From Sphaerolaimus hirsutus (lineage: Eukaryota; Nematoda; Chromadorea; Monhysterida; Sphaerolaimidae): a stretch of 64,000 nt of DNA. The position numbers and the translations under genes were made by a program. Numbering within the stretch: position 1 is the stretch's first letter; the number at the start of each line of letters is the position of its first letter. A model generated the notes under the pieces. It was not told the DNA's origin and ran no database searches. It worked only from the letters and a program-made list of their open reading frames with translations. Shown here one piece after another: positions 55,741 to 64,000 of this stretch. Location: contig OZ038457.1 in assembly GCA_964036195.1 (NCBI GenBank), positions 4,808,635-4,872,634 on the forward strand, in the 5' to 3' direction.

Positions 55741-58700
55741 CTAGCTTCTCTGCCTTATTGTGGAACTTGTGCAGAGGCAGTGTGCCAGGTGTGCATATTG
55801 GACTGCTGTGCATTGACATGACTGTTGTGTGGTGGACATTGTCATGCATTGAGCCCAGTGTGGATTTGTCAGTGGCATACTGCAGTTGGCAAGCTGTCTG
55901 TACTGACATCTGAACCCTTTGTAGTTTGCATGGGTACTTGGCAGAAGGCTCTTTGTTGGGCTGGTTTTTTCATTTGTTTTGATCGTGGTTGCTATTTTCT
56001 GAATGTTGCGATTCCTAAATATGCGGGAATGGTATTTATTGAGTTGTTTCTCTGTGTTTGGGATGGCTGTGACCATGTGGCTGGCAGTTTCAGGTGTGAT
56101 GGGAGGGAATTTCTGGTTTGGTTTGTGTCTGGCTGCTGCCACTGTAGGTTGCCTCTCCCTCACATCCTCTTGCTGCTTCTGTGCCTGCAGCAAATTTGTT
56201 TTGCTTTTTTCCAATTTGGTTCCCATTTGCTTCCCATGTGCGTGCTTATATCGCTTTTGGTCATGCTTCTGTAAATGGCTACTGGCTTGCCCCAGTGGAG
56301 TTCTGGGGTTGGCAGGCAATGATGGATTAGAACACTTCTGTTGGTCATTTCTGACACCTTCACTGGTTTTCCGCATTTCCATTTCCTGTCTGTATTTGTC
56401 TGACAACCTTTCCAGCTCCTTGTGCGCCGTTTGCACTATTTGCAGTGGGCCCCATATCGCTGCTTGCCCAATTAACAATGGGTCTGCTGATGGTAAAAAT
56501 TCACACAATTTCACTACTGCTGGGAGCATATCCTTGTGCTGTACTCCGTCTGGGGTGGTGTGCTCTACAAACATGTCATAAATTCGAAGCCAATCCCCTT
56601 TTATGACATTTCCCGATGTTCGGATGTCACTGCCCATGTACAGTCGGAATTTTGCACGTTCTTGCGTGGAATCCATGCCATTCTTGGCCCAAATCTCCTC
56701 CAAAGTTGAATCTTCAATGAACAGGCCAATGTTGCAACCTGTATCGATGTGCCCAGTGATCGGGACTCCCTGGAATACTATTGTGGCCATTGGGTCTGGC
56801 GAATTTGTGAGTAGGCAGTGGTCTTCTTTCCTGCTCTTTGTGCTGTTGACTGCGGGAATCCAGCTCTCGATGTCACCCCAATCTTCCTCTTCACTTTCAC
56901 TCCCAAAAATTCCATACTCCTCTTCATACTCTTCTTGGGTGCACCAACTCGCTGAACTGTCATTCTGGATTGGGATGTTCAGTTCTTTACACTTTCTCTC
57001 CATAATCTGTTTTGCGCTTTGTTCCGTTTCCCCTCGTTTGGCCAAATTGTGTTTTGCATTTTCCGCTTTGCCTCGTCGGAATCTCTGTGATTTGCTGTCT
57101 ACAAAGCATTCCGATGGGCCATGGGGCATTGGGGCTCCATGCAGGTAATGTGTGCACCATGGCCCTTTGTGTGTTTTCGGGTCAAAAGTTGCCCGCACTT
57201 TGGCCTGTGTGCTGCTTCTTGCTATGGCGCGTTGCACTTTTTGCTTTGTTTGCCTACTTTGATGTGCATCGTGGCCTTCTGTCTGCTCATTCCAGTTTCC
57301 ACTGTACCATAGGTGCTGCCTTTGACTCTGTTCTTCCTTGCGCTGAGTGCGAGCTCTTTCCACCTGCTTGCGTGCAGCTTCCATCATTGTTACGGCCATG
57401 TTTAATGTGCAGCCGTTTTCCCTCCAGCGCTGCTGCCACATGTACCAGCAGGATGCTGGGATGAGTTTTGGCACTTCAATGAAAAGTTTGTCTCCAATCA
57501 TTTGCTCACGGTCTCTGTCCGACAGTCTTTCGCTGATGTGGTAAAACTTACTGCAGAGGCGCGTGTATAGGGCTGTGACTGATTCTCCTGCAGTGGCCTT
57601 CAGGTTGTACCAGTCTGCCACTGAATATATCTGGTGGTCAAGCCTGTAGGTTTCGATCAACTTGTCTACTACGTACAGGATGTCATGGCGCCTTGCAATT
57701 CTAATGCTCATGTACCTGTCTTGAGCATCATCTGTTAAACACTGCTGGAAGACAATGTTCCAAAATAGCTGTTGCTGGCTCTCTGGCACCCCCATGGACT
57801 GTTGCATGACCATGTGGAGCCAGAACTTAAATGGGCCGGTCTTGCTTTTCTGGTCCCCATCAAATTTGACCTGCTTATTTGCTGCTGACGCCACGTGCCC
57901 TACGCTCATGCGGTCCTGGGGTATCGCCTGCGTGCTCAGCTGCGGCAATCCATCTTCCGGTGTCAGTGCGTATTCCTCCATATACACAATCATGCGTTCG
58001 AGGATCGAGCCCTGCGGTAGTGTCGCCAGGCGGTCATCGGTTTCCCAGGTCCATGGGTCGCTTAGGCGATTCGCTTGCGGCGTGTCTGTTTTCCCTTTCT
58101 GGTGATTTCCTGATGGGTTGTTTGTTGCAGTGCTCGGTGCTTGTTTGGGGCTTGATGAGCTTGGCTGCTGTGCCATCATGCTGGTCAATTGGGCCATTAA
58201 TTGCTGCTGCTGTTGCAGTTGTTGTTGTTGCATTTGCATTTGTTGCTGTTGCATTTGCATTTGCTGCTGGTGCTGTTGCGCTTGTTGTTGTTGTTGTTCC
58301 ACCTGTTGTTGTTGTTGTTGCTGGATTATGGTTATCAGCGTGGATGTGTCCGCCGCCTGCGTGTGCGCTTTTAATTCCCGTCTCGGTGTGGGGACGTACG
58401 CTGCGCGTTTGAATATTCCAGCGCCATGGCGGATAACGAGCAAACTGAGCAGGTCTGCATCATCATCAAATTCGCCCTCTGGGTCTTCCATTGTGATGTG
58501 TCCGTCCATGGTTTCACTGAAGTATCTTTCCGCCAACCGCAACACCTTTTTTGCCAGTGTTTCGGTGCCATCCTTCCATGGCGAGTTGAATTTGGGCCAT
58601 TTTCTTCTACTGTCTGTGATAGTGTCGTCCCTGTGCTCATTGAGGGAATTTCCGGCATTCAATAATGCCCATCTGTCTGGGGTATTTGTCCATTCATTAA

Positions 58701-58803
58701 TTTTCTGCGTGAGTTCACGCTCTGTAAATGTGACCTGTCGGATAATTTTCGGGGGGTCCGATTCCCCTGAGCTTCCCGCTGTATTTTCTTCAGTGTCAGG
58801 CAT
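55741..58803 (-). CDS. Retrotransposon gag polyprotein with aspartic-protease motif
   Basis: A single 1,020-residue frame with ATG at 58803. Residues about 1-160 are acidic to mixed. Residues about 160-215 are a Gln-rich repeat. A capsid-like region (about 310-480) holds FKFWLHMVMQQSMG and DRYMSIRIARRHD. A knuckle-like CTHYLHGAPMPHGPSEC lies near 575, with the same Cys-His-His-Cys logic as the gag at 1-1644. Near residue 683 GHIDTGCNIGLFIED matches the Asp-Thr-Gly active site of retropepsins. The C-terminal 300 residues are polar and unassigned; no reverse transcriptase, RNase H or integrase motif is seen. Gag would form the particle and the protease would mature it. Confidence 0.85.
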   Translation of the reverse strand: MPDTEENTAGSSGESDPPKIIRQVTFTERELTQKINEWTNTPDRWALLNAGNSLNEHRDDTITDSRRKWPKFNSPWKDGTETLAKKVLRLAERYFSETMDGHITMEDPEGEFDDDADLLSLLVIRHGAGIFKRAAYVPTPRRELKAHTQAADTSTLITIIQQQQQQQVEQQQQQAQQHQQQMQMQQQQMQMQQQQLQQQQQLMAQLTSMMAQQPSSSSPKQAPSTATNNPSGNHQKGKTDTPQANRLSDPWTWETDDRLATLPQGSILERMIVYMEEYALTPEDGLPQLSTQAIPQDRMSVGHVASAANKQVKFDGDQKSKTGPFKFWLHMVMQQSMGVPESQQQLFWNIVFQQCLTDDAQDRYMSIRIARRHDILYVVDKLIETYRLDHQIYSVADWYNLKATAGESVTALYTRLCSKFYHISERLSDRDREQMIGDKLFIEVPKLIPASCWYMWQQRWRENGCTLNMAVTMMEAARKQVERARTQRKEEQSQRQHLWYSGNWNEQTEGHDAHQSRQTKQKVQRAIARSSTQAKVRATFDPKTHKGPWCTHYLHGAPMPHGPSECFVDSKSQRFRRGKAENAKHNLAKRGETEQSAKQIMERKCKELNIPIQNDSSASWCTQEEYEEEYGIFGSESEEEDWGDIESWIPAVNSTKSRKEDHCLLTNSPDPMATIVFQGVPITGHIDTGCNIGLFIEDSTLEEIWAKNGMDSTQERAKFRLYMGSDIRTSGNVIKGDWLRIYDMFVEHTTPDGVQHKDMLPAVVKLCEFLPSADPLLIGQAAIWGPLQIVQTAHKELERLSDKYRQEMEMRKTSEGVRNDQQKCSNPSLPANPRTPLGQASSHLQKHDQKRYKHAHGKQMGTKLEKSKTNLLQAQKQQEDVRERQPTVAAARHKPNQKFPPITPETASHMVTAIPNTEKQLNKYHSRIFRNRNIQKIATTIKTNEKTSPTKSLLPSTHANYKGFRCQYRQLANCSMPLTNPHWAQCMTMSTTQQSCQCTAVQYAHLAHCLCTSSTIRQRS

Positions 58804-58921
58804 CCTGTGCCTACTGAGTGCTCTTGCGGCGCACCACTCGCGTTTTTGCGGAGGGAATTTATCACGCTACCGGTGCTGGCGCCGGTCTGTTTGCGCAGGG
58901 GTTCAGTTTTTGATCTTTTTA

Positions 58922-58939
58922 CAATCAGTACGATCACCA
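58922..58939 (-). other. Primer-binding-site-like sequence
   Basis: TGGTGATCGTACTGATTG begins at the very base after the 5' LTR on the element's strand. The TGG start fits pairing with a tRNA CCA end. The tRNA species is not identified. Confidence 0.6.
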
Positions 58940-59362
58940 TGTAACACACTGGGCAGCGCTATGAGGCAGGCTCACCCAATGTGTTATCCAGCTGCGAGCC
59001 TCCAAAGAGCTCGCCAACACTGGCAAGATGAGAAGTGAGAAAATAGAACGTTCGGGGTGCGATGTGATATTTATTTATATTAATTCACTGTCACCTTGCG
59101 ACACGTCCACTTGTTTTCATATCACTTCATTTTCTTGGTTTAACATGGCCCGAGGCCAACAAATAAACAGGCCCGAAATCTGGGCAAAAAAACTGAACTG
59201 ATTCAACACAATAAATAGCCACTTATAAGGATTTGGTTGAAACGTGAAGTTTAGGGGTTCAGAACATCACCCCAAAACCTACTTAGAATATATAATGAAT
59301 AGAATAGAACAGGGTGTAAGATAGAGGTGTGGAATAGAGTACACTGTAGTGTGACTACAACA
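58940..59362 (-). repeat. 5' LTR of the gag-protease retrotransposon
   Basis: 423 bp with the same TG...CA-type ends as the 3' LTR. It lacks the short triplication present in that copy. It should carry the promoter for the element's RNA. Confidence 0.88.
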
Positions 59363-59366
59363 ATGC

Positions 59367-61200
59367 ATTTGTGGGTTTCTGATTACAATGATTTGAAATA
59401 TGCACTCCATTCTGACAGTACATTACCATAACCCTGAAATTGAACCCCTGGGGCCAAAACTTTCAAATTGTGAAATGATACATTGTGGGTTTCTAATTGC
59501 ACTGATTTGATATATAATGCACTCCATTTTGACACTACATTACCATAACCATGAAAATGAACCACTGGGGCCAAAAACTTTCAATTTGTGAAATGATGCA
59601 TTTTTGGGTTTCTGATTGCACTGATTTCAAATTGGGGGTTCTGATTGCACTGATTTGATTCATGCACTCCATTCTGACACTACATCTACTACCATATTAT
59701 AAAGCCACTATTTTTTTGTGTAGAAAGGATGCTCCAACATAAAAGGTAGGACGTTTCTGCTTCTGCCCGATTCGTGTGTGTTTTTACACACAAAGTGGAC
59801 ACTTTTTATCAGCACAAAATGCCCTTTACAATCACGATCCCTTTACAATCTTGACAAACAGGGTTCACATATGGCAGAGTAGCTTTCCAAGAATGCAATT
59901 GCACATGTATAGGGGGTTGACTTGAGTTTTTAAGGGTTGAGTTTACAATTCAGGGTTGAGTTGACAGGTGTTTATAAATTAGGGTTGAGTTGACTGAAGT
60001 TTAAAAATAAGGAGCTGTGTTGACAAAAGTTTACAAATTAGAGGCTGAGTTTATGGGAGTTGAGTTGATGTGAGTTTACCAAATTAGGGGCTGAGTTTAT
60101 GGGAGTTGATTGTTTATGGGAGTTGACAATAACATTACCATAACCCTTAAGTGAGTCCCCCGGGGCTAAAAAATATAAATTGTGAAATGATGCATTTGTG
60201 GGTTTCTGATTACAATGATTTGAAATATGCACTCCATTCTGACAGTACATTACCATAACCCTGAAATTGAACCCCTGGGGCCAAAACTTTCAAATTGTGA
60301 AATGATACATTGTGGGTTTCTAATTGCACTGATTTGATATATAATGCACTCCATTTTGACACTACATTACCATTACCCTGAGAATGAACCACTCGGGCCA
60401 AAAACTTTCAATTTGTGAAATGATGCATTTTTGGGTTTCTGATTGCACTGATTTCAAATTTGGGGTTCTGATTGCACTGATTTGATATATGCACTCCATT
60501 CTGACACTACATTCCCATAACCCTAAAAATGAACCCATGGGGCCAAATACTTTCAATTTGAGAAATGATGCATTTTCAGGTTTCTGATTGCACTCATTTG
60601 AAATATGCACTTCATTTTGACACTACATTACCATAACCCTAAAAATGAACCCCCTGGGCCAAAAACTTTCAAATCATAAAATGATGCATTTGTGGGTTTC
60701 TGATTGTAGCGATTTCAAATATGCACTCCATTACTAAAACCCTGAAATTGAACCCCTAGACCCAAAAATTTTAAATTGTGAAATGATGCATTTGTGGCTT
60801 TTTGATTGCCTTCATTTGAAATAAGCACTTGATTTTGACACTACATTACCATAACACTGAAAATGAACCTCCAGGGCCAAAAATTTTCAAATCATAAAAT
60901 GATGCATTTGTGGGTTTCTGATTGTAGCCATTTCAAATATGCACTCCATTTTGATACCACATTACTAAAACCCTGATAATGAACCCCTGGGCCCAAAAAC
61001 TTTCAATTTGTGAAATGATGCATTTGTGGGTTTTTATTGCAGTGATTTGAGATGTGCACTCCATTTTTACTCTACATTACTATAACCTTTAAGTCTAACC
61101 CCCGGGGCTAAAAAATTGAAAATTGTGAATTGATGCATTTGTTGCTTGATGATAGCGATGATTTGAAATATTCATTCCATTTTGACACTACATTACCATA
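59367..61200. repeat. Satellite of about 117-bp units
   Basis: Repeated units contain GATGCATTTGTGGGTTTCTG, TATGCACTCCATTTTGACAC, TACATTACCATAACCCTGAA and GGGGCCAAAAACTTTCAA. The series is interrupted at 59684-60187 by the duplicated segment. Several short open frames come only from the repeat. Confidence 0.85.
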
Positions 61201-61210
61201 AACCTGAAAA

Positions 61211-61615
61211 TGAGTTTACAGGGGTTTCCAAATTAGGGACTGAGTTTATGGGAGTTTCTAAATTAGGGGATGAGTTTATGGGAGTTTCCAAATTAGGGGC
61301 TGAGTTTACAGCAGTTTCCAAATTATGGGTTGAGTTTACGGGAGTTTTCAAATAAGGGGCTGAGTTTATGGGAGTTTTCAAATTAGAGGCTGAGTTTATG
61401 GGAGCTTACAAATTAGGGGCTGAGTTTACAGGAGTTTGCAAGTTAGGGGTTGAGTTTACGGGAGTTTGCAAGTGAGGGGCTGAGTTTACAGGGGTTTCCA
61501 AATTAGTGGCTGAGTTTACAGCAGTTTCCAAATTATGGGTTGAGTTTATGGGAGTTTCCAAATTAGGGGCTGAGTTTACAGGAGTTTCCAAACCAGGAGC
61601 TGCATTTACAGGATT
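61211..61615. repeat. 30-bp tandem repeat, about 13 units
   Basis: The unit is close to TGAGTTTATGGGAGTTTCCAAATTAGGGGC, with ACAGG/ATGGG/ACGGG variants, head to tail with no spacers. Related units occur at 54750-54960 and 59920-60130. Confidence 0.9.
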
Positions 61616-61617
61616 TA

Positions 61618-62125
61618 GAGGGGGTCCCCATGGGGTGCCATTTTGGGGGGTCTCCAGGGGGTGCCATTTTTTGGAGTTACATATGGGGGTGCCATTTCAA
61701 GGGGGTCCCCATGGGATGCCATTTTTTGGGTGGTCCCCACGGGGGCCATTTTTTGCTGGTCCTCAGGGGGGTGCTATTTTTTTTGGGGGGGGGGTGCCAT
61801 TTGGGGGGGTCCTCAGGGGGGTGCCATTTTTGGAGAGTCCCCAGGGGGGCCATCTTTGGGTGGGTGCCCAGGGGGTGCCATTTTTGTGGGGGTTCCAAGG
61901 GGGTGCCATGTTTGGGGGGTGCCATTTTTGGGGGGGGGGTCCCTAGGGGGTGCCATTATTGGGGGGTCCCTAGGGAGTGCCATGTTTTGGTGGTCCTCAG
62001 GGGGGTGCCATTTCTGTGGGGTCCCTAGGGGGTCCCATTGTTGGCCAGTTCTCAGGGGGTGCCATTTTTGTGGGGTCCCCCGGGGGGTGCCATTTGGAAG
62101 GGGGTACCCACTGGGGTGTCAGTTT
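61618..62125. repeat. G-rich GGGGTGCCATTTTTGG minisatellite
   Basis: Irregular 25-40-bp units combining GGGGGTGCCATTTTT and GGGGTCCCCAGG. Gly-rich open frames in three plus-strand frames are by-products of the repeat. Confidence 0.85.
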
Positions 62126-62144
62126 TTGCAAGCCTCTGAGTAGT

Positions 62145-62942
62145 GGGTTTTGTGGTTCTCTACAATTAATACCACAAGGATTTACAAACACAAAAAGAAC
62201 AGCAAAGCACAAATGTAACCAATTTAAGATTACAACAAAGTTTGACACCTTGCATAAACCACACTATCATATCACAAAACCTATACCACACATAATGCAC
62301 ACTGCACACCGTCATACCAAATCACTAACTGTCCACATTTTACTACTGAGTTTCATGCCCAACCATTTTACGGAAGTTTACAAAAATCCATTCAAAAACA
62401 TTGCATCTTTGGTATTGGTCTTGTTATTGTTGGTACATTACATACTGCATTTCAAAACACATGCCTAGCATGTGGGAAAACTTAACTAAACTATCATATT
62501 TCCTCCAATGACAGAGGACCCATATATTTTTTCACCACCTCTTTACCCACCTCTCCATTGAAGACACCAGTCTAGACTTTAAGCCATATTATAGGAAATA
62601 CACCACTCTAATTAAGGTTGCCAACATGCTAGCCATGTATTTTGATGTAATGTACCAACCATAACAAGACCAATACCAAAGATGCAATCTTTTGGAATAG
62701 ATTTTTGATTAGTTCCTTAAAATGGTTGGGCATGAAACTCAATGGTAAAATGTGGACAGTTTGCAATTTGGTATGATGGTGTGCAGTGTGCATTCTGTGT
62801 GGTATAGGTTTTGTGATATGATAGTGTGGTTTATGCAAGGTGTCAAACTTAGTTGTAATCTTAATTGGTTATGTTTATGTTTTGCTGTTCTTTTTGTGTT
62901 TGTAAATCCTTGTGGTATTAATTGTAGAGAACCACAAAACCC
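62145..62942. mobile_element. Element with long inverted repeats (about 300 bp)
   Basis: The left arm starts GGGTTTTGTGGTTCTCTACA and the right arm ends TGTAGAGAACCACAAAACCC, with complementarity over about 300 bp (for example CATACCAAATC against TTTGGTATGATGG). A unique centre spans about 62465-62640. It abuts the minisatellite. No target duplication was found. Confidence 0.75.
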
Positions 62943-63376
62943 GACCGAAGGTCGGAGAGAATCCTGCTATAGATCTATAGATTTATATAGATCTTACGTT
63001 TCCATTCGAGACTGTTCTATTTTTCACGCATTTTTACTTGAACATACCTCATATCTTTTCATGAAGCTTGAACAATGTGTCAATAAGAGCATCAATTTGA
63101 AATTTAATATATTTTCGAATACTCAGAAGATTCTCGTCATCCGATCTTTTGGAAATTTTTGTGTCTTGGTCTTCTTCTAATGTAGTTTCTACCTGTCATC
63201 CACTTTGAAACCAAATGGCAGGTGCCGTTCTACTGTTTTCGTGAGCGAAAAAAAACGTGCCAAAGCCTGCATTTCTATTGCAGGTGCCCTTCAACCCCCA
63301 CAAATAGCTGCGGTAGCGAAGTCACACGTTTGACGCTACGGAACCCACTATTCTCTATTCTCCGCACGGGACACAA
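62943..63376. other. No gene recognised
   Basis: AT-rich sequence between two mobile elements. Confidence 0.4.
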
Positions 63377-63910
63377 CCAGATTTGTTAAAAGTACTGAAG
63401 TTTTTGAACAGTAAACGTAAACGTAAAGTATTTTTATTTTAATCAGACAGAGTACAGAAAACGTAATGTATTTTATTTTTACTTTTATACTGCGTAAAAG
63501 GTGAGTAAAATACTTTTTTCCAGAGAAAACGTAAAAATGAATATTTTTCCAGGGAAAACGTAAAAATGGGTGTCTGTTCTCGCAGAAAACGTAAAAGTGA
63601 GTATTTTTCTCACAAAAATGGTGTTTTTTTCAATACTTTGAAATACTTTGAAATATGCCAAAGATGTGTTTATCCTCCTGATAAGTATTTCTTAGGAAAA
63701 TGTCCTATGTTCTGTGGGGCACTTCCTGTGTCGCAAAAAAACACATTTTCTGTCCCTTCAAAATACGTTTTCTGTACTCGCGTACTTTCAAAAAGTACGC
63801 GACTATTTGAGTACCGGTATTTTTTCGGGAGGAAACGTTAACGTATTTACGCAGTACGCAAGTATATTTACGTATTTATCGAGTAAACGTAAATACGTTT
63901 TAACAACTAT
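63377..63910. mobile_element. hAT-like element with CGTAAA core
   Basis: It starts CCAGATTTGTTAAAAGTAC and ends TACGTTTTAACAACTAT, bounded by a perfect 8-bp duplication GGACACAA (63369-63376 and 63911-63918). The interior is dominated by AAACGTAAA repeats and holds GTACGCG palindromes. Same family as 52894-53381. Confidence 0.8.
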
Positions 63911-64000
63911 GGACACAAGCGGCGCTGCGGAAATAGCCGCCGTCGGAGCTGCACGCAAATTGGCTCGGGCGCCGGTTGCCGCGGGAAACGGCACTACGCA

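Larger units (their letters stand above)
55021..59362 (-). mobile_element. Complete LTR retrotransposon encoding only gag and protease
   Basis: It has two near-identical LTRs and a 4-bp target duplication ATGC (55017-55020 and 59363-59366). A primer-binding-like TGGTGATCGTACTGATTG directly follows the 5' LTR (58939 down to 58922), and a polypurine tract directly precedes the 3' LTR. The 3.5-kb interior holds one long ORF. Only 284 bp separate its stop from the 3' LTR, leaving no room for reverse transcriptase or integrase. It is a non-autonomous element that must borrow those enzymes. Near-identical LTRs and an unbroken ORF imply recent movement. Confidence 0.85.
54528..60512. repeat. Tandem duplication of about 0.8 kb, first copy split by the LTR element
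   Basis: Copy 1 is 54528-55020 plus 59363-59683. Copy 2 is 59684 to about 60512. Shared landmarks: ATCTACTACCATATTATAAA at both starts, GATTCGTGTGTGTTTTTACA, GCAGAGTAGCTTTCCAAGAA, and the GGGTTGAGTT-type units. The LTR retrotransposon interrupts copy 1 only, so it inserted after the duplication. Confidence 0.8.

Noticed and set aside
58118-59038. 306-codon Cys-rich plus-strand frame
   Set aside because: Antisense of the CAG/CAA-rich gag ORF; the poly-Cys stretch is the complement of the Gln repeat.
61211-61615. Regular 30-bp repeats resembling a CRISPR array
   Set aside because: Units are head to tail without unique spacers, and the host is a eukaryote.
61506-62143. Three Gly/His-rich plus-strand frames of 132-166 codons
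   Set aside because: Translations of the GGGGTGCCATTTTT minisatellite in three frames.

Overview
This window looks like nuclear DNA of an invertebrate animal. Its genes are split into many short, GC-rich exons separated by AT-rich introns full of transposons, and all of the recognised ones are animal families: cohesin SMC1, a GALNT10/Pgant6-type mucin glycosyltransferase, a sigma-class GST relative and a ONECUT homeodomain factor. An arthropod, perhaps a crustacean, fits best, partly because insect sigma GSTs also carry N-terminal extensions. The species cannot be fixed from sequence alone. There is one 200-base assembly gap (33529-33728).

Layout. 1-1644 (minus): a retroelement gag ORF running off the left edge. 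2403-7251 (plus): C-terminal half of SMC1. 9021-15101 (plus): complete GALNT10-like gene in ten exons. 15102-20900: transposon debris, including a 1,465-bp palindromic element. 20939-24892 (plus): 3' part of an unrecognised membrane-protein gene. 27141-29059 (minus): protein with two LIM domains. 30111-32621 (plus): complete six-exon GST-like gene, head-to-head with the LIM gene. 32622-37273: repeats and the gap. 37274-48590 (minus): ONECUT gene with two alternative homeobox terminal exons. 48591-49740: GC-rich probable ONECUT promoter. 49741-54527: repeats. 54528-62942: tandem duplication, satellites and an intact-looking LTR retrotransposon that encodes only gag and a protease motif. 63377-63910: another short transposon.

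Exon models were built by hand from similarity, splice sites and reading-frame phase. Phases close exactly across all exons of SMC1, GALNT10, LIM, GST and ONECUT. This is good support but not transcript evidence.

The genes do not form a pathway. The most striking feature is the interplay of transposons and gene structure. Three unrelated genes (SMC1, LIM, GST) each contain an intron that is, from splice site to splice site, a copy of the same short inverted-repeat element. This is the signature of introners, transposons that create introns. Many other short elements with TAGGG...CCCTA-type ends and perfect 8-bp target duplications (hAT-like) have interiors made of tandem hexamers. Other points of interest are the paired ONECUT homeobox exons, a GST-like protein with a lipidation motif and no catalytic tyrosine, and a gag-protease-only LTR element whose empty target site is preserved in a neighbouring duplicate.
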